The translations under genes and the position numbers were made by a program. From Gyrodactylus bullatarudis (taxonomy: Eukaryota > Platyhelminthes > Monogenea > Gyrodactylidea > Gyrodactylidae), in assembly GCA_012064415.1 (NCBI GenBank), contig SSNU01000160.1, forward strand, positions 92,836 to 156,835: 64,000 nt of DNA, written 5' to 3'. The notes under the pieces are model-generated. The model ran no database searches and was not told where the DNA came from. It worked only from the letters and a program-made list of their open reading frames with translations. Shown piece by piece: positions 46,550-58,020 of the stretch (the first letter of the stretch is position 1; every line of letters starts with the position of its first letter).

Positions 46550-47214
46550 TTAATTAGACGGTTGGTCTTCAATGAGAGGATTAATATTAAGGTCACCAAT
46601 GATTTGAGATGAACTGGTGGCTTTAGTTTTATTTTTAAGTTTAAAGCTTAATTCACGACATGAGAATAGACGTTTAGTTTTACAAATAGAAATGAACTGG
46701 CTGACAATAGAATTTGATGGGTTTCTCTTGAATACGACTCGAACGAAGATAGATCCAAATTCATCCTTGTTTTTGAAACATTTGTAAGTAAAAGATCCGA
46801 TTGAATCAATAATGGATTTAACGATAAAAATATTAACGTTGTGACCTCTGACAACCAAACTGTTTGAAATGTGAGGATGAATCATTGAGAAATTTGATTG
46901 GAGCATGAGAAATAAAAGTAGGTGGAGGACTAACATTATTGAGTGGACCTGAAAGAGTGACTAATTACATGTTGTGAACTATGGGGAATAACACAAGGAG
47001 GTGGAATAGATGTATTATAAAACATATTATTCCTTGAGCTTTTGATATATGCAAGTTCACGTTTAAGCATGGAAATTTCATTAATGAAGAAGTTGATTTG
47101 TACATCTTTTTCATGCATAATATTAGTTATTGCATCGAGTTTTTGATTGAGAAAATTATATAATTTTCCGAATTCACGAGAGAGCTCAAATTTCGCGGTT
47201 GAGTCCATATTCAT
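46550..47214 (-). pseudogene. ORF1-like protein of a non-LTR retrotransposon, frameshifted
   Basis: 47214-46936: MNMDSTAKFELSREFGKLYN and a coiled-coil-like stretch with regular leucines, then a proline-rich linker, then after frameshifts 46860-46550 with NSLVVRGHNVNIFIVKSI and ISICKTKRLFSCRELSF. Coiled coil followed by a small alpha/beta domain is the usual ORF1 plan. The first frame ends TAATG, overlapping the next ATG, but the reading frame of the linker shows this is decay and not translational coupling. Confidence 0.5.
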
Positions 47215-47309
47215 TCGAACAAAAAAACAATAATAATAATCTAATTATAAACATTTATGAAAAGATTTACATTTTATTTTATATTTTCTTTCGAAAATAA
47301 ATTTGTCTA

Positions 47310-47412
47310 ACAAAAAAAAATCCAAAAAATCTTGATCAAATTCGATTTCTTGATGAAAAAATCAAGAATTTTGTAAAAATCATAAATTCCCATTTTCATA
47401 TTAACTAGCTTT
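47310..47412. repeat. Fold-back right end
   Basis: ATCTTGATCAAATTCGATTT to CATATTAACTAGCTTTAC: right tip of the 787-bp family, rest missing. Confidence 0.65.
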
Positions 47413-47699
47413 ACAAAACATAATACGATAAATTTTTAATAGAAAACTAGCAGTGCTTGACAAAAAATGAAAGTTTGACACTATCATTGCCACTTTAATT
47501 AATAGAAAAATATTTTTGAGAAAAATTAATGTATTTTGAACCAAAAATTCATTTGAGCCACATTTTTACCCAGGAAAAAGAAATGGGATAATGACAAAAA
47601 GTGAATCAAAAGGGAGAGAAAATAACAAATCCTAAATCATTTTTGACACTTCCTAATATACACAATATATTTACAAAATAGTGATATATTTAAAAAACA

Positions 47700-48419
47700 A
47701 AATGCTGGTTTCTCAGTCTTGTGAATTGAATCGACAATTCAGAATCAAAATATCCTCTAAAAGATACTATCAGGCAGTATGCAAGGACCGAGAATGCACC
47801 TTCAAGATGAGTTTTACGCAAATCTGGTCTTTTCCATTTGATCTCCTCCACTGATCATAACTGCAATGGAGTAAGTAATATTCTTCACCATGTAAAAACT
47901 TTACAAGCCAAGAAAATCAACTCTGTGTGATCAGCTCAGAACTCTTAATAAAAATATTGATCACTTATCTTCAAAAGATTGTATGAAATTTTTGAAGAGC
48001 GAAGAGGGGTTTGACATTCCATATCATACTGCTTTTCGATGCCTGAAACAGTTAGACAATGAGAAGAACACTCGCCTTACTTTGAAAAAAAATTAGAGTT
48101 ATTGATCGACCAATCGAAAAAATTGTTGGTCCAGCAAATAGATGATAATAATTTGTTCAGAGATGGAAAAGACAATTCAAACTCTTTATATAACATTGTG
48201 GATATAAATAATACTTTGTGCTCATGTAAATTTATGGTTCACAATGGATATCCATGCGAGCATATCATGGCCGCGTTATTAAACCAGAGCCAGGATATTT
48301 CAAATTTTATACCTGAAGTGTTCAGAAATGAGAATCTATCTGCCACGTATAACCTGAAATTTAATTTTTGCGATATTGAGGAGCTTAAAACTTTTGAAAT
48401 TGAATCATTATTAGATTAG
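47700..48419 (+). pseudogene. MULE transposase remnant with SWIM zinc finger
   Basis: The start (about 47715-47815) reads RIKISSKRYYQAVCKDRECT, a zinc-binding N-terminus typical of Mutator transposases. The 3' frame 48102-48419 holds CSCKFMVHNGYPCEHIMA, a SWIM motif (C-x-C...C-x-H). The DDE core between them is largely missing and frameshifted. Inactive. Confidence 0.7.
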
Positions 48420-49083
48420 TCACAAAAAAGGTAGACCCAAGAAAAAAAGAATTCGTTCATTGGCAGAAAAAAGTTCTAAAATGTTCTGACTGATTTTTTA
48501 GAATATAAATATTAGAGTTGGACGAAATGAGAAAAATTTGAGAAAATTGATACCTAGATATGGTAAAAATAAAGAGAAAAAATTAAAAATAAGAACTGGC
48601 CTATTTCTATCAATTTTTTAAAGGATTTGAACTAAAGTATAGAAAAAATTTTAGATTTTCAGAGTCAGGGCTTCATATTTTTTGAAAGCAGTATGACAGA
48701 TTAATGCAAATTTTAAATAAGGGCGCCTTATGCCACACTTGATGTCATAACAGATTTTCAAATAGATAAAAGTTATCGCCAAAAAATTCTTGCTGCATCT
48801 AGATGAGTTTAAAACTGAAATTTAAAGTTTTCATTCGAATAGTTATAATTAGTTTTCTGATTCCCTAATAGCCTGCAGACTCACTGATTCGGGCCCAGGG
48901 ATTGGCAGAATTCCTAAAGTTTCTATATTCACTGTAACATATAGATGATCTTTATGTGTTGTATATGATAAGTTATCATTGATAACCTATGATGTCATTA
49001 ATATATATTAGACTTGGACGAAATTTTGCAAAATTACTTAAATCACCCATCGATATGAAAAAAACTAATCTTCAAGTATTTAA

Positions 49084-49626
49084 TTAAGAATGTTTTCACA
49101 GAGTTATGCTCAAAGAGTGAAAAAAGGGGATATTTCTAGCCTTATTCCAGAAGGGGATATTGCTGCTCCTATTTCAAGGCTTGATCAGAGACCTTCAAAA
49201 AGACGCATATCTCTTGGAAAGAGGAAAAACAACGAGGAAGAAAGAATGAGAATATTATCAGAGAGCTGTCACAGAAAAATTTCAAAAAAATATCCGACTA
49301 CCACTATTACAGCCGTTGAAGATAAATCAATGGAAATCAGTGAAACCAATGATGAAGAGAATAAATACCATGAAAATATTCCCGAAGATCAAAATCACCA
49401 TCATCATCATCATACGCATAAGAAGTCGAGCATTAAAAATTTAGCTAGCTTAATTACTGAAGCGTTACCCAAAATTAAGTTAGGATTTGTTGATGTTCAA
49501 AAGAAATTAGTAAAACTAAATTTCGCAATAGAGAACTTTGGGACTGTCGATAAGCTTATTAGGCTTGCCTCCATTCTTAAATTTAAAACGTTTTTTGACC
49601 TATCAAATTTCGTTTTGGGCTATTGA
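49084..49626 (+). pseudogene. Captured fragment of the three-module gene (linker 1)
   Basis: 49093-49572 equals residues 250-409 of the 997-residue protein with seven nucleotide differences seen, about 98.5% identity, six of which change the amino acid. It includes the six-His run. The left edge follows TTTTCACAG; the right edge is sharp after CTTGCCTCC. Neither module 1 nor module 2 is included. The frame stays open from ATG at 49090 to a stop at 49624, with 17 new residues at the end. Whether it is expressed is unknown. Confidence 0.85.
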
Positions 49627-51019
49627 AAAAACAATTTTAAAAGAAATTAAGTAATTTCACAACTTTATGTAAAGAAATAATGGGAATTCAAGTTAAAACT
49701 ATAAATATAGAACAATAAAAAACGTTCTAAATTTGAAAATTTTCACAATTTTGTTTATCTTATTCCAGAAGCATGGAAAGGTATTTTGAAGCGAAATTTG
49801 GTGGGGTTATATAATATAAATCTTCTTATTATAATTATCATTTTTCCATTATTATTAGACAATAATTTCAGTCTAATTACAATTACAATTAAATGTGTGA
49901 ATGCTAAATTAACTTCAAGTTTATCATATCCTAATTATAGGCAATTCTGATATACTACTGGTTAAATTTGATACAGTCATTTTCACACATGATGACAAGA
50001 TTTAAATAAAGAATCAGACAAGATATACGCACACATCGAAAGGATATTTAGAAAGGGAGATGCGTAATCAGGAATTAATCACATATTTGCACGTTGAATA
50101 TGGGATGTAATGTATAGTATACATTGTGTATACATTCACACTTTTTATAAACACAAAAAAGGGGGTTCTCTCTATCTTGCATTGATTCATGAGATTTTTT
50201 AGGAATTTTAATTCATCCTTACAATTTACCATGACTTTTGATGTAATATTGCAGCTTTGATATCTTAGGCTCCATGCAATATTCTAATATAGAACTTTAC
50301 ATTATTACGTAAATTTTGATCCTTTATCTAATGATATGATTTGTTTATCGAAATAACCACAAATAACAGAGATATTAGGAGGCAAAATATTTTGGTTAAA
50401 ACATGAGATATTATTACAATTTTTAGTGCAATAGATAGAGGATAAAATTTTCTTTTCAGTGATCTATAAATTTTAATTTTACGCCAAGATATAGTAATTA
50501 TATATGGGTCAGTGAGAAAGCTACAAGGAAAAGTTTAGGTGAAAGATGCTTAATTTTTATTGGTCAATGAATACTAAACGCTCATTGGTCGTGATTTTGG
50601 GTCAGAAAGGTATTAAACCAAACCTCTGTGATAAAATAAATTTATCTCGAGTCATCATGTGTGAAAATGACTGTATAGGTTTTGTCAATTCTCACTAAGA
50701 CTGATCTATGATTTGTCAAAATTGATATATGTTTTGTCAATGCTCGAATTTGATTTGTCAATTTTTGATTTAAGTTTTGTAAATATATCGTGTATATTGA
50801 CTTAGGAAGTGTCAAAAATGATTTAGGATTTGTTATTTTCTCTCCCTTTTGATACACTTTTTGTCATTATCCCAAAAGAGAAGAAAACTAGCTTAAGAAA
50901 TTGAACACATTAGAATTGAAAAATCTATCCCTACTACATATTCTTCTGTATTGAAAATTATTTTACAATTTTATACTTTTGATTAACACGGTAATATTGT
51001 CGAACTTCATCTAATATAT

Positions 51020-52740
51020 TACAGTTGTGATTTAGATTCATAAGGAAGATTAGAAAACAAGCGAATAATAAGTGATAAACGTTTTATTTCGCCGGGTCTC
51101 TTCAGACTTAATCCCGGGCTTGAATTATATACTTTTACAATGCAATTATTTCTGCTCTTCCATTGGTTTAAGAAATCCCTTAGGGGTGGATGGGAGCACA
51201 GGTCTTCCTGTATCCATGGACTCATTACTTTTGTCTCTTCATTAGATTAGGGCCTTTCAAGAATCCATCGATTAGCAACTGACCACTATTTCTCTTACGT
51301 TTCCGCTTAATTGACGGGTTGTCTACTCTTGTGCTAATAGCGGGTTGGCTCATAATTTGATTATCAATTACTGTTGACTTCTCAGGTTTTTCACATTTTG
51401 CCAACTCTATGCTAGTTGCTGTGACTGAACTCTGCACTTGTGTATGGTGATTATTGGCTACAGCCAACTTCTCTTGGTTTTCATCTCGATTTACACTTAT
51501 GGTTTGAGTTGAGCTAAATTTTGGTGGGGGTAGGGATTTGGGCTTGAGAATTTTCTCAATTTTTGCTAATTGTTTCCCTTTGATGAACCTATCTCTGCCT
51601 GTGATACCAAGATTCGATGCGATCACTTTTTGTACACAAAGGTCAGGTTTGAGCTTCGATATGAAATGATCTTCCGCACTTGATAAATCCTTTTCCCTCG
51701 CACGACAAGACAGGCTTTGGTCGACTTGGTAGAGAATGGAAAAACTTCCTTCATTCGCTAAATGTCCCGTCTGATGTAGATGGTTCTGCACCGCACTATT
51801 GTGTTTGGGCCTAAGATGTTCATTTACTCTTTCTCCTAGTGTTCTCGATGTTTGGCCGACATACTTTGAACCACATGAACAGGTGAAGAGATAAATTACT
51901 CCTTTCTTCCTCAACTTTGGAATTGGATCCTTATTTCGCCCATTCAAGAGCTTCGTGGTCTTCTGTATGATTTGGACCCTCCTACCTGGGAACGTCTGCT
52001 TTGTTATGTGGGCCAATTTGTTTGTTAGGATCGATTTGCAGGTGTCTCCTTTGAAAGGTAACCTTAAATAAATAGGCTCATCTTCGTCTTCGGGTTCTTC
52101 GCATGAGCATGCTTATCATTAAATGATTCAAGGTAACCATCTCTCATCAAAAGGGACTTCAATTTGGTTCTTTCTTCCTTCACAAATTCAGCTGAAACTA
52201 AGCGTTCAATATTTAGGTACTCATTTCTTACAACACCTTTCTTGTGCTCTTTATGGGAAAAACTAGAAAAAGGAAGTAACTGTGAGGGAGCATTCTTCTT
52301 CCGATATATATATATACTGATCCTTTCCGAATGACTTCTAGTTGTAGAAAACTTAGAGTTTCATTGTTCTCACACTTATGAGTGAACTTCATAGCCTCGT
52401 GAATGCTATTTAGATCTTTGGAAACATTTTCTATGTCGCATTCATCGTTGACCACAATAAACGTATCATCTAGGTACCTGATGTAAAGGCGGGCACTATC
52501 GATCATGGGTTTCATTGAAGTGTGTTCAAGAGAAGCTAGAAAAATGTCTGATTTCTTAACGGCATCAACTTGTTGCTTAACCACTTCACTAGATTGTGTT
52601 GAGGACTTGAAGACATGTCTAAAATCGGTCTGTATGATAGTTCTGGGGTGTTTTTGTGAACTTTTGGAAGTAAATACAACCGACTGATATCTGCATCTCG
52701 TCTGGTCATGGAATGGGATTCCTCATCACTGATTAGGCCT
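51020..52740 (-). mobile_element. Penelope-like element, best-preserved GIY-YIG copy
   Basis: Order on the minus strand: RT palm (52584-52228) with ARLYIRYLDDTFIVV, then a frameshifted part (LQLEVIRKG...ERLVSAEFVKEERTK), then 52016-51225 with the GIY-YIG endonuclease (GVIYLFTCSCGSKYVGQT, followed by RVNEH and ISKLKPDLCVQK). A long tail follows: KIEKILKPKSLPPPK, VIDNQIMSQP, IKRKRKRNSGQLLIDGFL. The basic cluster is NLS-like and the end resembles a PCNA-interacting peptide. The 3' untranslated part carries a candidate hammerhead ribozyme. 5'-truncated. Confidence 0.85.
51069..51110 (-). ncRNA. Candidate type-I hammerhead ribozyme
   Basis: Minus strand: stem I strand TAAGT (51110-51106), core CTGAAGA (51105-51099; the fourth-to-last N position is free), stem II region GACCCGGC (weak), core GAA (51090-51088), stem III ATAAA-ACG-TTTAT (51087-51075, 5 bp), cleavage C at 51074, stem I strand ACTTA (51073-51069). 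All core bases of the hammerhead consensus CUGANGA...GAA are present. Penelope-like elements are known to carry hammerheads with short stem III. Stem II pairs only by G-C and C-G around an A-G mismatch. Confidence 0.55.
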
Positions 52741-52929
52741 GCTTCAAAGATTAAATTTGATTAAATTTCTCAACATCATGTATAAATTATTGACAATTGA
52801 TTTCTTACCCAATTTTATCAAACACTGCAGCTAGTTTCTATTAAAAAATGAAAACTTTTTGAAGAAAACTTTTATTCTTTATTCCCTTATTTTTATCATG
52901 AAATGGAATCATGATGAAAACTGTATCTT

Positions 52930-54094
52930 TCAATAACTTGGAACAGTACAATCACTTTGTCCCAACGTTGTCTCAAATTTATGTTCGAGAAGCCGATTCA
53001 AAACAGAGAGGTAAAACACAATTACTTTGTCTGCAAATAACAGGTCATGAGATAACTGGGGTTTCACAGTTCCCTTAATAAGAGATGCTTCAATTTTAAA
53101 GTAAGCTATTTGTCTATTCTTTTGAACAGAATCATTGTAAAAGCCAAGCCTATTACCAATCTCCTTCCTAAACTCTGGATCAAAGATTCTTCTCAACATG
53201 ACCTTAGTCATGTGTTTTCTCTCTGCTGGTTTTAGAAAAAATCCACGAGTTTCTATACAAATGCTTGCAAATTCACAAATACTATACTGACATTCTAAAT
53301 ATCCTCTATAAAATAATTGTAAATTTTTATCAGACAAAATGGCTTTTTCATCTGGAGAAAATTTTGTAATTTCACCGCAAATGTTTGCTTGGCCTAAGAA
53401 CCATCTGTAACTCTCCAATATTTTGCTCTCAAGGGGACAAAATTCTGGCATGATCAAAGTTCGTATCGAGTGCAATCGCAGCAGTGCTATTAGAACAGTC
53501 AATTGAAATCCAACTAGGAGAAATCTTATCAAGGATAGGAAAAATGGATCATGCCAATAATCGCCAAGTGCTTTACTCCGTGCAAATTCTAGGTAAAAGT
53601 TTCTTGAACTCCTCTACATCAACAGACTCATCAATGAGCTTTTTAAGAAATTCAATTCTACCATCTTCGGACTTGTCTTCTTTTTTATTTCCATCTACTT
53701 CACTCTTATTGAGATGAAATTTATGTCCATGCTTTTCATGTTTATTATCTCTTTTTGTTGGTCTTTTCGAGAGAAATTTAACTAATGCCATTTCGAGTTG
53801 ACAATTTACATCTTCTTTTAGTTTTGAATGATCATTGAATTCTTGGCGAATTTTTACACAATCGGGATAATCACCGAATCCTAAGACAAGCTTTGAGTCA
53901 ACAGTATCTTCTCCTATATTTTCATCTCTCTTCATGCAACTGTAAAAGGATGAACCACAATTATGATGAGATAACGCGAACCAGTCTTCAATTTCATCCA
54001 GTTTGTATCCTGATAATCCTATTAAAAATTCCATTTCTGCGTCAATATCCAGTTTAAAACCGTCATCTTCCTCAACATCAAGCGTAGGATCCAT
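52930..54094 (-). CDS. One-module family member with a single frameshift
   Basis: 54094-53573 (173 codons) reads MDPTLDVEEDDGFKLDID, an acidic N-terminus, then a basic linker (KRPTKRDNKHEKHGHKFH) and the module start (IEFLKKLIDESVDVEEFK). Near 53575-53595 a one-base frame change is needed to continue as ALGDYWHDPFFLSLIRF (motif A), SKILESYRWFLGQANIC (motif B), CQYSICEFASIC and QLSHDLLFADKVIVF (motif C) to the stop at 52930, about 385 residues. No intron explains the shift; it is a mutation or a sequence error. TATAAG lies at 54138-54143 and AATAAA after the stop. The module core is otherwise intact. Confidence 0.65.
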
Positions 54095-54249
54095 TCTTAG
54101 TTTTTGTAATACACATCGAAATCAATTTTATTTCCCTCTTATACTTACTTTAAATTGCGCTCGAGTCAAATTTTATTCCATAAAAATAATAAAAGTACAA
54201 TTCATTAATTTATATTATTATTTTAGACTTAAGAATGTTCGTTCATTTC

Positions 54250-54478
54250 TACATTACAGAAAAAATATTTTTATTGGAACATCTTATTTTTATTGAAACA
54301 CGAATATTAACCCTATAATTAAGTATTATTTATCTCGACCAATCAGAATGCAGCTTGGGATTTCTATACATTTTGATAGAATAAAAGTGAGTTTTTGTGA
54401 AAATGTGAAAATTCACTGTTTTCAGGGATAAAATGAGTGCCAAATCCATCTTCTGCACATTTTAAAACCCCTGATAAT
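54250..54478 (+). mobile_element. piggyBac 5' end fragment plus flank
   Basis: TTAACCCTATAATTAAG at about 54307 begins a stretch matching the 5' end of the 33-kb piggyBac (inverted there) up to GAGTGCCAAATCCATCTTCTG. The 55 bp before TTAA also match (54250-54306 with 34384-34460). It ends in AAAACCCCTGATAA, the hAT-like tip seen at 10120. Confidence 0.65.
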
Positions 54479-55172
54479 CTTTAGAGAGGAAAAGACAATG
54501 AGTTGGTGAGTATATACGAGAAAATGTATTTGTTAAAATTACAAAAAGTGAGATAGTTTTTGAAGGAAGAAAGCCCAGGAGAAACTCTTTGAAACTAAGA
54601 TTGGACACATATAGATATACGATTTGAGAATAAAACCAAAAGCGAATCCCATAAGAATCAACAGAAATACTCACTGATACTCCATCATTGAAACTTGATC
54701 AAACGTTGAGCTGCATAGTTATAAAGTCGACAATCAAAGACATCGGTGCTCATTCCTGAAAATCGTCCTTCTTTTGAGACTAAATTAATCCTCATTTGTT
54801 GGCTCAAATGGTGGTAATTGATAAATTGGTTGGACTTATTTTAATTCATTATATCGAAAAATAATATATATTCAAACAAAAAGAAAAGATTATTTGAGCT
54901 TTTGTTTAAATTGCATTTACTTAGAAAAGTTCCATTTCTGTGTCAATATCCAGTTTAAAACTGTCATCTTCCTCAACATCAAGCGTAGGTTTTTATTCTT
55001 TATCCTATTTGGTTAATTCAGTGAATCTTGTTTCAACTAATGAAAAGCCTGAATTTTTCTTGGTCATTAACTTCAATAAAAAATCCTGAGAATTAAAATT
55101 TATGTTTATTGAAAATTACAAGAATTTCATAGATGGATAATAATCATTATTATTTATCTATTTTTATATATA
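54479..55172. other. Intergenic, with a 60-bp copy of the one-module gene start
   Basis: 54929-54988 repeats 54029-54088 (offset exactly 900 bp, three differences seen), the minus-strand codons for PTLDVEEDD.FKLDID. Otherwise nothing recognised. Confidence 0.6.
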
Positions 55173-56265
55173 TGTTACCGGTAATCTTGTTACTCTTGAT
55201 AGTCTCAAGACTCCCTGGCAAATCAGTTAAACTTGTTACTCGGTTTCAAAATTATCTGATAGTCTCATGAATCCCGGGAATCTTGTTACTAGTAACAAGT
55301 TTAACTGACAATAACTAATTTTTTGACTTTCAGAATTTAGAAAGAAAAATCACTAAGTTTATTCATAAGTTATGAATCATAACACCCCTAGGATTTTTTC
55401 AGAATCTTTTTTCAAAAGTGTTACACATCAATAGAACCTTAAAAGCTCTACAAAAGATGAAACCAGTAGAAATGAAAACTATGTGATATTATCTAGAATC
55501 ATAACCTCAAACTTCATATTTATTTTCGATCCATACGAAATTTAAGTTAATAAGTTATTATCAAAATAATCCTTCGAGTTTTTCTCCTATTTATAGTTAG
55601 TTGTTTGTTTGAAAAGTAATCAAATACAGCTGTATCATAAAAATTTATTCATTCGTACAAGAAAGACTGCTGTGACATCTTGAATTGCACAAACGGCCTT
55701 CTTTTCTGCATTTACATTTTAATGTATCTTATTTTGTTTTGCAGTCACACTTGAAGAAGCCATGGTCATTTACAAATTAATGGAGACTTTTCATTCTTTG
55801 TACTGAATAAATAAGTTCAGGAATTTCCTCGATTGACAAGAAATTTTCATCGACCCTAGTCAGTTAATTTGCTGAATAAAGACCTTCAATTATTCCTGTC
55901 TTAGTTCCGACCTTGAAGAAAATTTCTATAACTTCAAGTATTACACACAATAACTTTTGAAATCGAGTTTTGATCGATCAAATTCCGATACTTTCACTAA
56001 AACATTTTCTCCAACATTGAATGTCCTTTTGGTTTGCAAAAGTATCTTGGCTTTGTTCTCTAGATGGCCTATGACTATTTCCTTATTCAATTCTGATCTA
56101 TTGTATGTCTCATTGGATACGTACAGATGATGGTACTTGGAATTAAAATTTATTATATTTGAAGGTTCTATTGATGTGTAACACTTTTGAAAAGAGATTC
56201 TGAAAAAATCCTAGGGGTGTTATGATTCATAACTTATGAATAAACTGAGTGATTTACCGGTAACA
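55173..56265 (-). mobile_element. Ginger-type element, C-terminal coding part only
   Basis: Ends TGTTACCGGTAA at 55173 and inverted at 56265; both flanks TATA (55169-55172, 56266-56269). Internal inverted repeats of about 90 bp (55349-55440, 56162-56254). Between them the minus strand encodes the Ginger C-terminus: RTFNVGENVLVKVSEFDR, then FFKVGTKTGIIEGLYSAN and a Cys-rich tail CDCKTK, KCKCRKEGRLCNS, with stops. It matches the tail of the 60-kb copy. No integrase core. Confidence 0.75.
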
Positions 56266-56273
56266 TATAGATA

Positions 56274-56444
56274 TGTTACTGTTAATCTTGTTACTCTTGA
56301 TGTTTCAAAAAAGTTTATGGCTTTGAATGAACATTTTTGTGATTTAAGCGCTCAGAAAATCTACGCGAACTTGATATTCTAGAAACCTATAGTAACAAGT
56401 TTTACTATTTCATAGTCTTGAAAATAGCAAGATTAACGGTAACA
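56274..56444. repeat. 171-bp Ginger-derived MITE
   Basis: Starts TGTTACTGTTAATCTTG and ends CAAGATTAACGGTAACA, like the 60-kb Ginger tips. The flanks (GATA, TAAT) do not form a clean duplication. Confidence 0.55.
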
Positions 56445-57690
56445 TAATTAACGAGTAAGGTAATACAACATTTTATTTTAGACAATTAACCTACTAGCAA
56501 AGTGTGGTCACTGGTAATTACTATATCCATGTAAAAACACTGTAATTTCCATATGGTGCTTATTTACAAAATTTTATTTTCCCCGAACTACATTCTATGC
56601 CTTAATCAAAAAGTGATGTTTTAACCATTAAAAACACATTTTTGAAAGTCAAAATGAAAATTTTTCATGTTCTGATATATGAAAATCCCTAAAATCATCA
56701 AAATTTATCCAATTCCCTAGGAATTTCATCCAACATGTGAAAAAAGGCTCAATTTTCACTATAAACCCTATTTTTATTCAAAATGTTGCAAAAAGTATTC
56801 AGAAAAATTAATTTTGTCATTTCTTGTCGTAAAATTCATTGAAAAAATCTTGGTGTCTGATCAAAATTTTTCATCTTTAATCAAAATGTATGGTTTTATA
56901 GGAAATAATGTTCAGTTTTCGATTATTTTCAAAATGAGATTAAGGCTAGGAAAATTTGATTTACTCTAATAACCAGTGATAGATTACCCCACGGACCAGG
57001 TAAATAACATCGAAATTTGATCCGTAATCTCGATCAGAACCGAATAAGTGGCTGACCAATCAGATGGCTTCATTTTTGTCATTTTTACAAAAGAGAATTT
57101 GGTGCTAAATCTAGATTTTATTTGCCATAATTTATTTTTTCAAACTTTCCCTAAAAATCTTTTAATTCGATTGATTAAAGATCTAATGAATTTTCACCTT
57201 TTTTTAAATCAAAGTTTTCCTTAAAATTTCCACATATCATTTTGATAAGAATGATTTGTGAGATCTAAAATAACTGAAAATTCTTATGCAACCCCATGTA
57301 TACTCGTGCATTGCCCATTTTCGCTAAATTCTCTTGTAGGCATAGTGGTATAACGAAATTTAACAGAAATAATCCTAACATGATTCTATTACTACTTTCA
57401 TTGAAAAAATTCTTCAAGCTTTTTCAGCAAAAAAAAGATATTTTCAAAAGAGTCTGATTTTTAATCTTGAATATTATCACGGACAAGCATTTTGATACTT
57501 AATCTTATATAAAATAATGTATTATCATCTGAGTAGGTTTTTAAAGTAGGTTGAAGAAATTGTTACACCTCTATTCTTGATGGAAAAATTTTCTAAAAAA
57601 TCATAAATTCATATCTTCATATTAACTAGGTATATGATAGAAAATGCATTTTTATTGTTTGCGTTGAAGCTGATTACTGGTGAAGAAGTT
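56445..57690. other. Intergenic, dispersed repeats
   Basis: 56497-56533 matches 31448-31484. About 57560-57640 ends like a fold-back tip (CATCTTCATATTAACTAG). No gene seen. Confidence 0.45.
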
Positions 57691-57699
57691 ACTGAAATG

Positions 57700-58020
57700 A
57701 CAGTTACAATCAGATTCTTTTCTTAAAAAACAATAATTGCAGCATCCCTACCTCCCCTTGTCAGTACCAAGTCAAAAGTTGAACCCGAATAACCAATACG
57801 ATAGGACGAAGAAGATTCTATAAATGTATAAATATCAAGCCAGCTTAAGAGTTTGACGAGATCCGGTGAAATAATAGCTTTTGTGTTACAACTTTTTCTT
57901 CAGTATTGAAAAATATTTCATGATTAACTGGTGAATCTTTGAGAAATATACCATTGGAGTTAACGTTTCTTGTTTCAATTCCACAGAATCTTTTTTCCAA
58001 GAACTTGGAAATTTATTAAG
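57700..58020 (-). pseudogene. Non-LTR endonuclease fragment
   Basis: Minus strand: FCGIETRNVNSNGIFLKD (the WG..T.N..G..L..F block of APE endonucleases), then SPDLVKLLSWLDIYTF and IESSSSYRIGYSGSTFDLVL, the usual pre-DH block. Frameshifts lie between. Truncated on both sides. Confidence 0.6.

Larger units (their letters stand above)
47585..50873 (+). mobile_element. Mutator-like element with a captured host gene fragment
   Basis: Inverted ends of about 100 bp: GGGATAATGACAAAAAGTG at 47585 and its complement ending at 50873, identical over most of their length apart from a single-base change and one short indel. Flanks AAAAGAAAT and AAAAGAGAA may be a 9-bp target duplication with two changes. 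Inside are a MULE transposase relic (47700-48420), a solo Ginger end (to 48939) and a 480-bp piece of the three-module gene (49093-49572). Near the right end TTTGTCAA occurs four times. Long inverted ends plus a SWIM-type transposase make it a MULE. Confidence 0.75.

Noticed and set aside
46936..46938. TAATG overlap of two ORFs, as in stop-restart translation
   Set aside because: The proline-rich linker is in a third frame, so the overlap reflects frameshift decay of an ORF1-like protein.
46936..47214. Host coiled-coil gene
   Set aside because: It leads into frameshifted ORF1-like sequence next to other non-LTR fragments and lacks a promoter.
51019..51225. Separate 68-codon ORF after the Penelope protein
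   Set aside because: It overlaps the 3' non-coding part with the hammerhead; the frame is probably chance.
57821..57890. Hammerhead-like string (TTGACGA...GGTGAAATAATAG), and a similar one at 32756-32800
   Set aside because: On the other strand both read as the non-LTR endonuclease (LDIYTF and neighbours), the core is incomplete, and stems do not pair.
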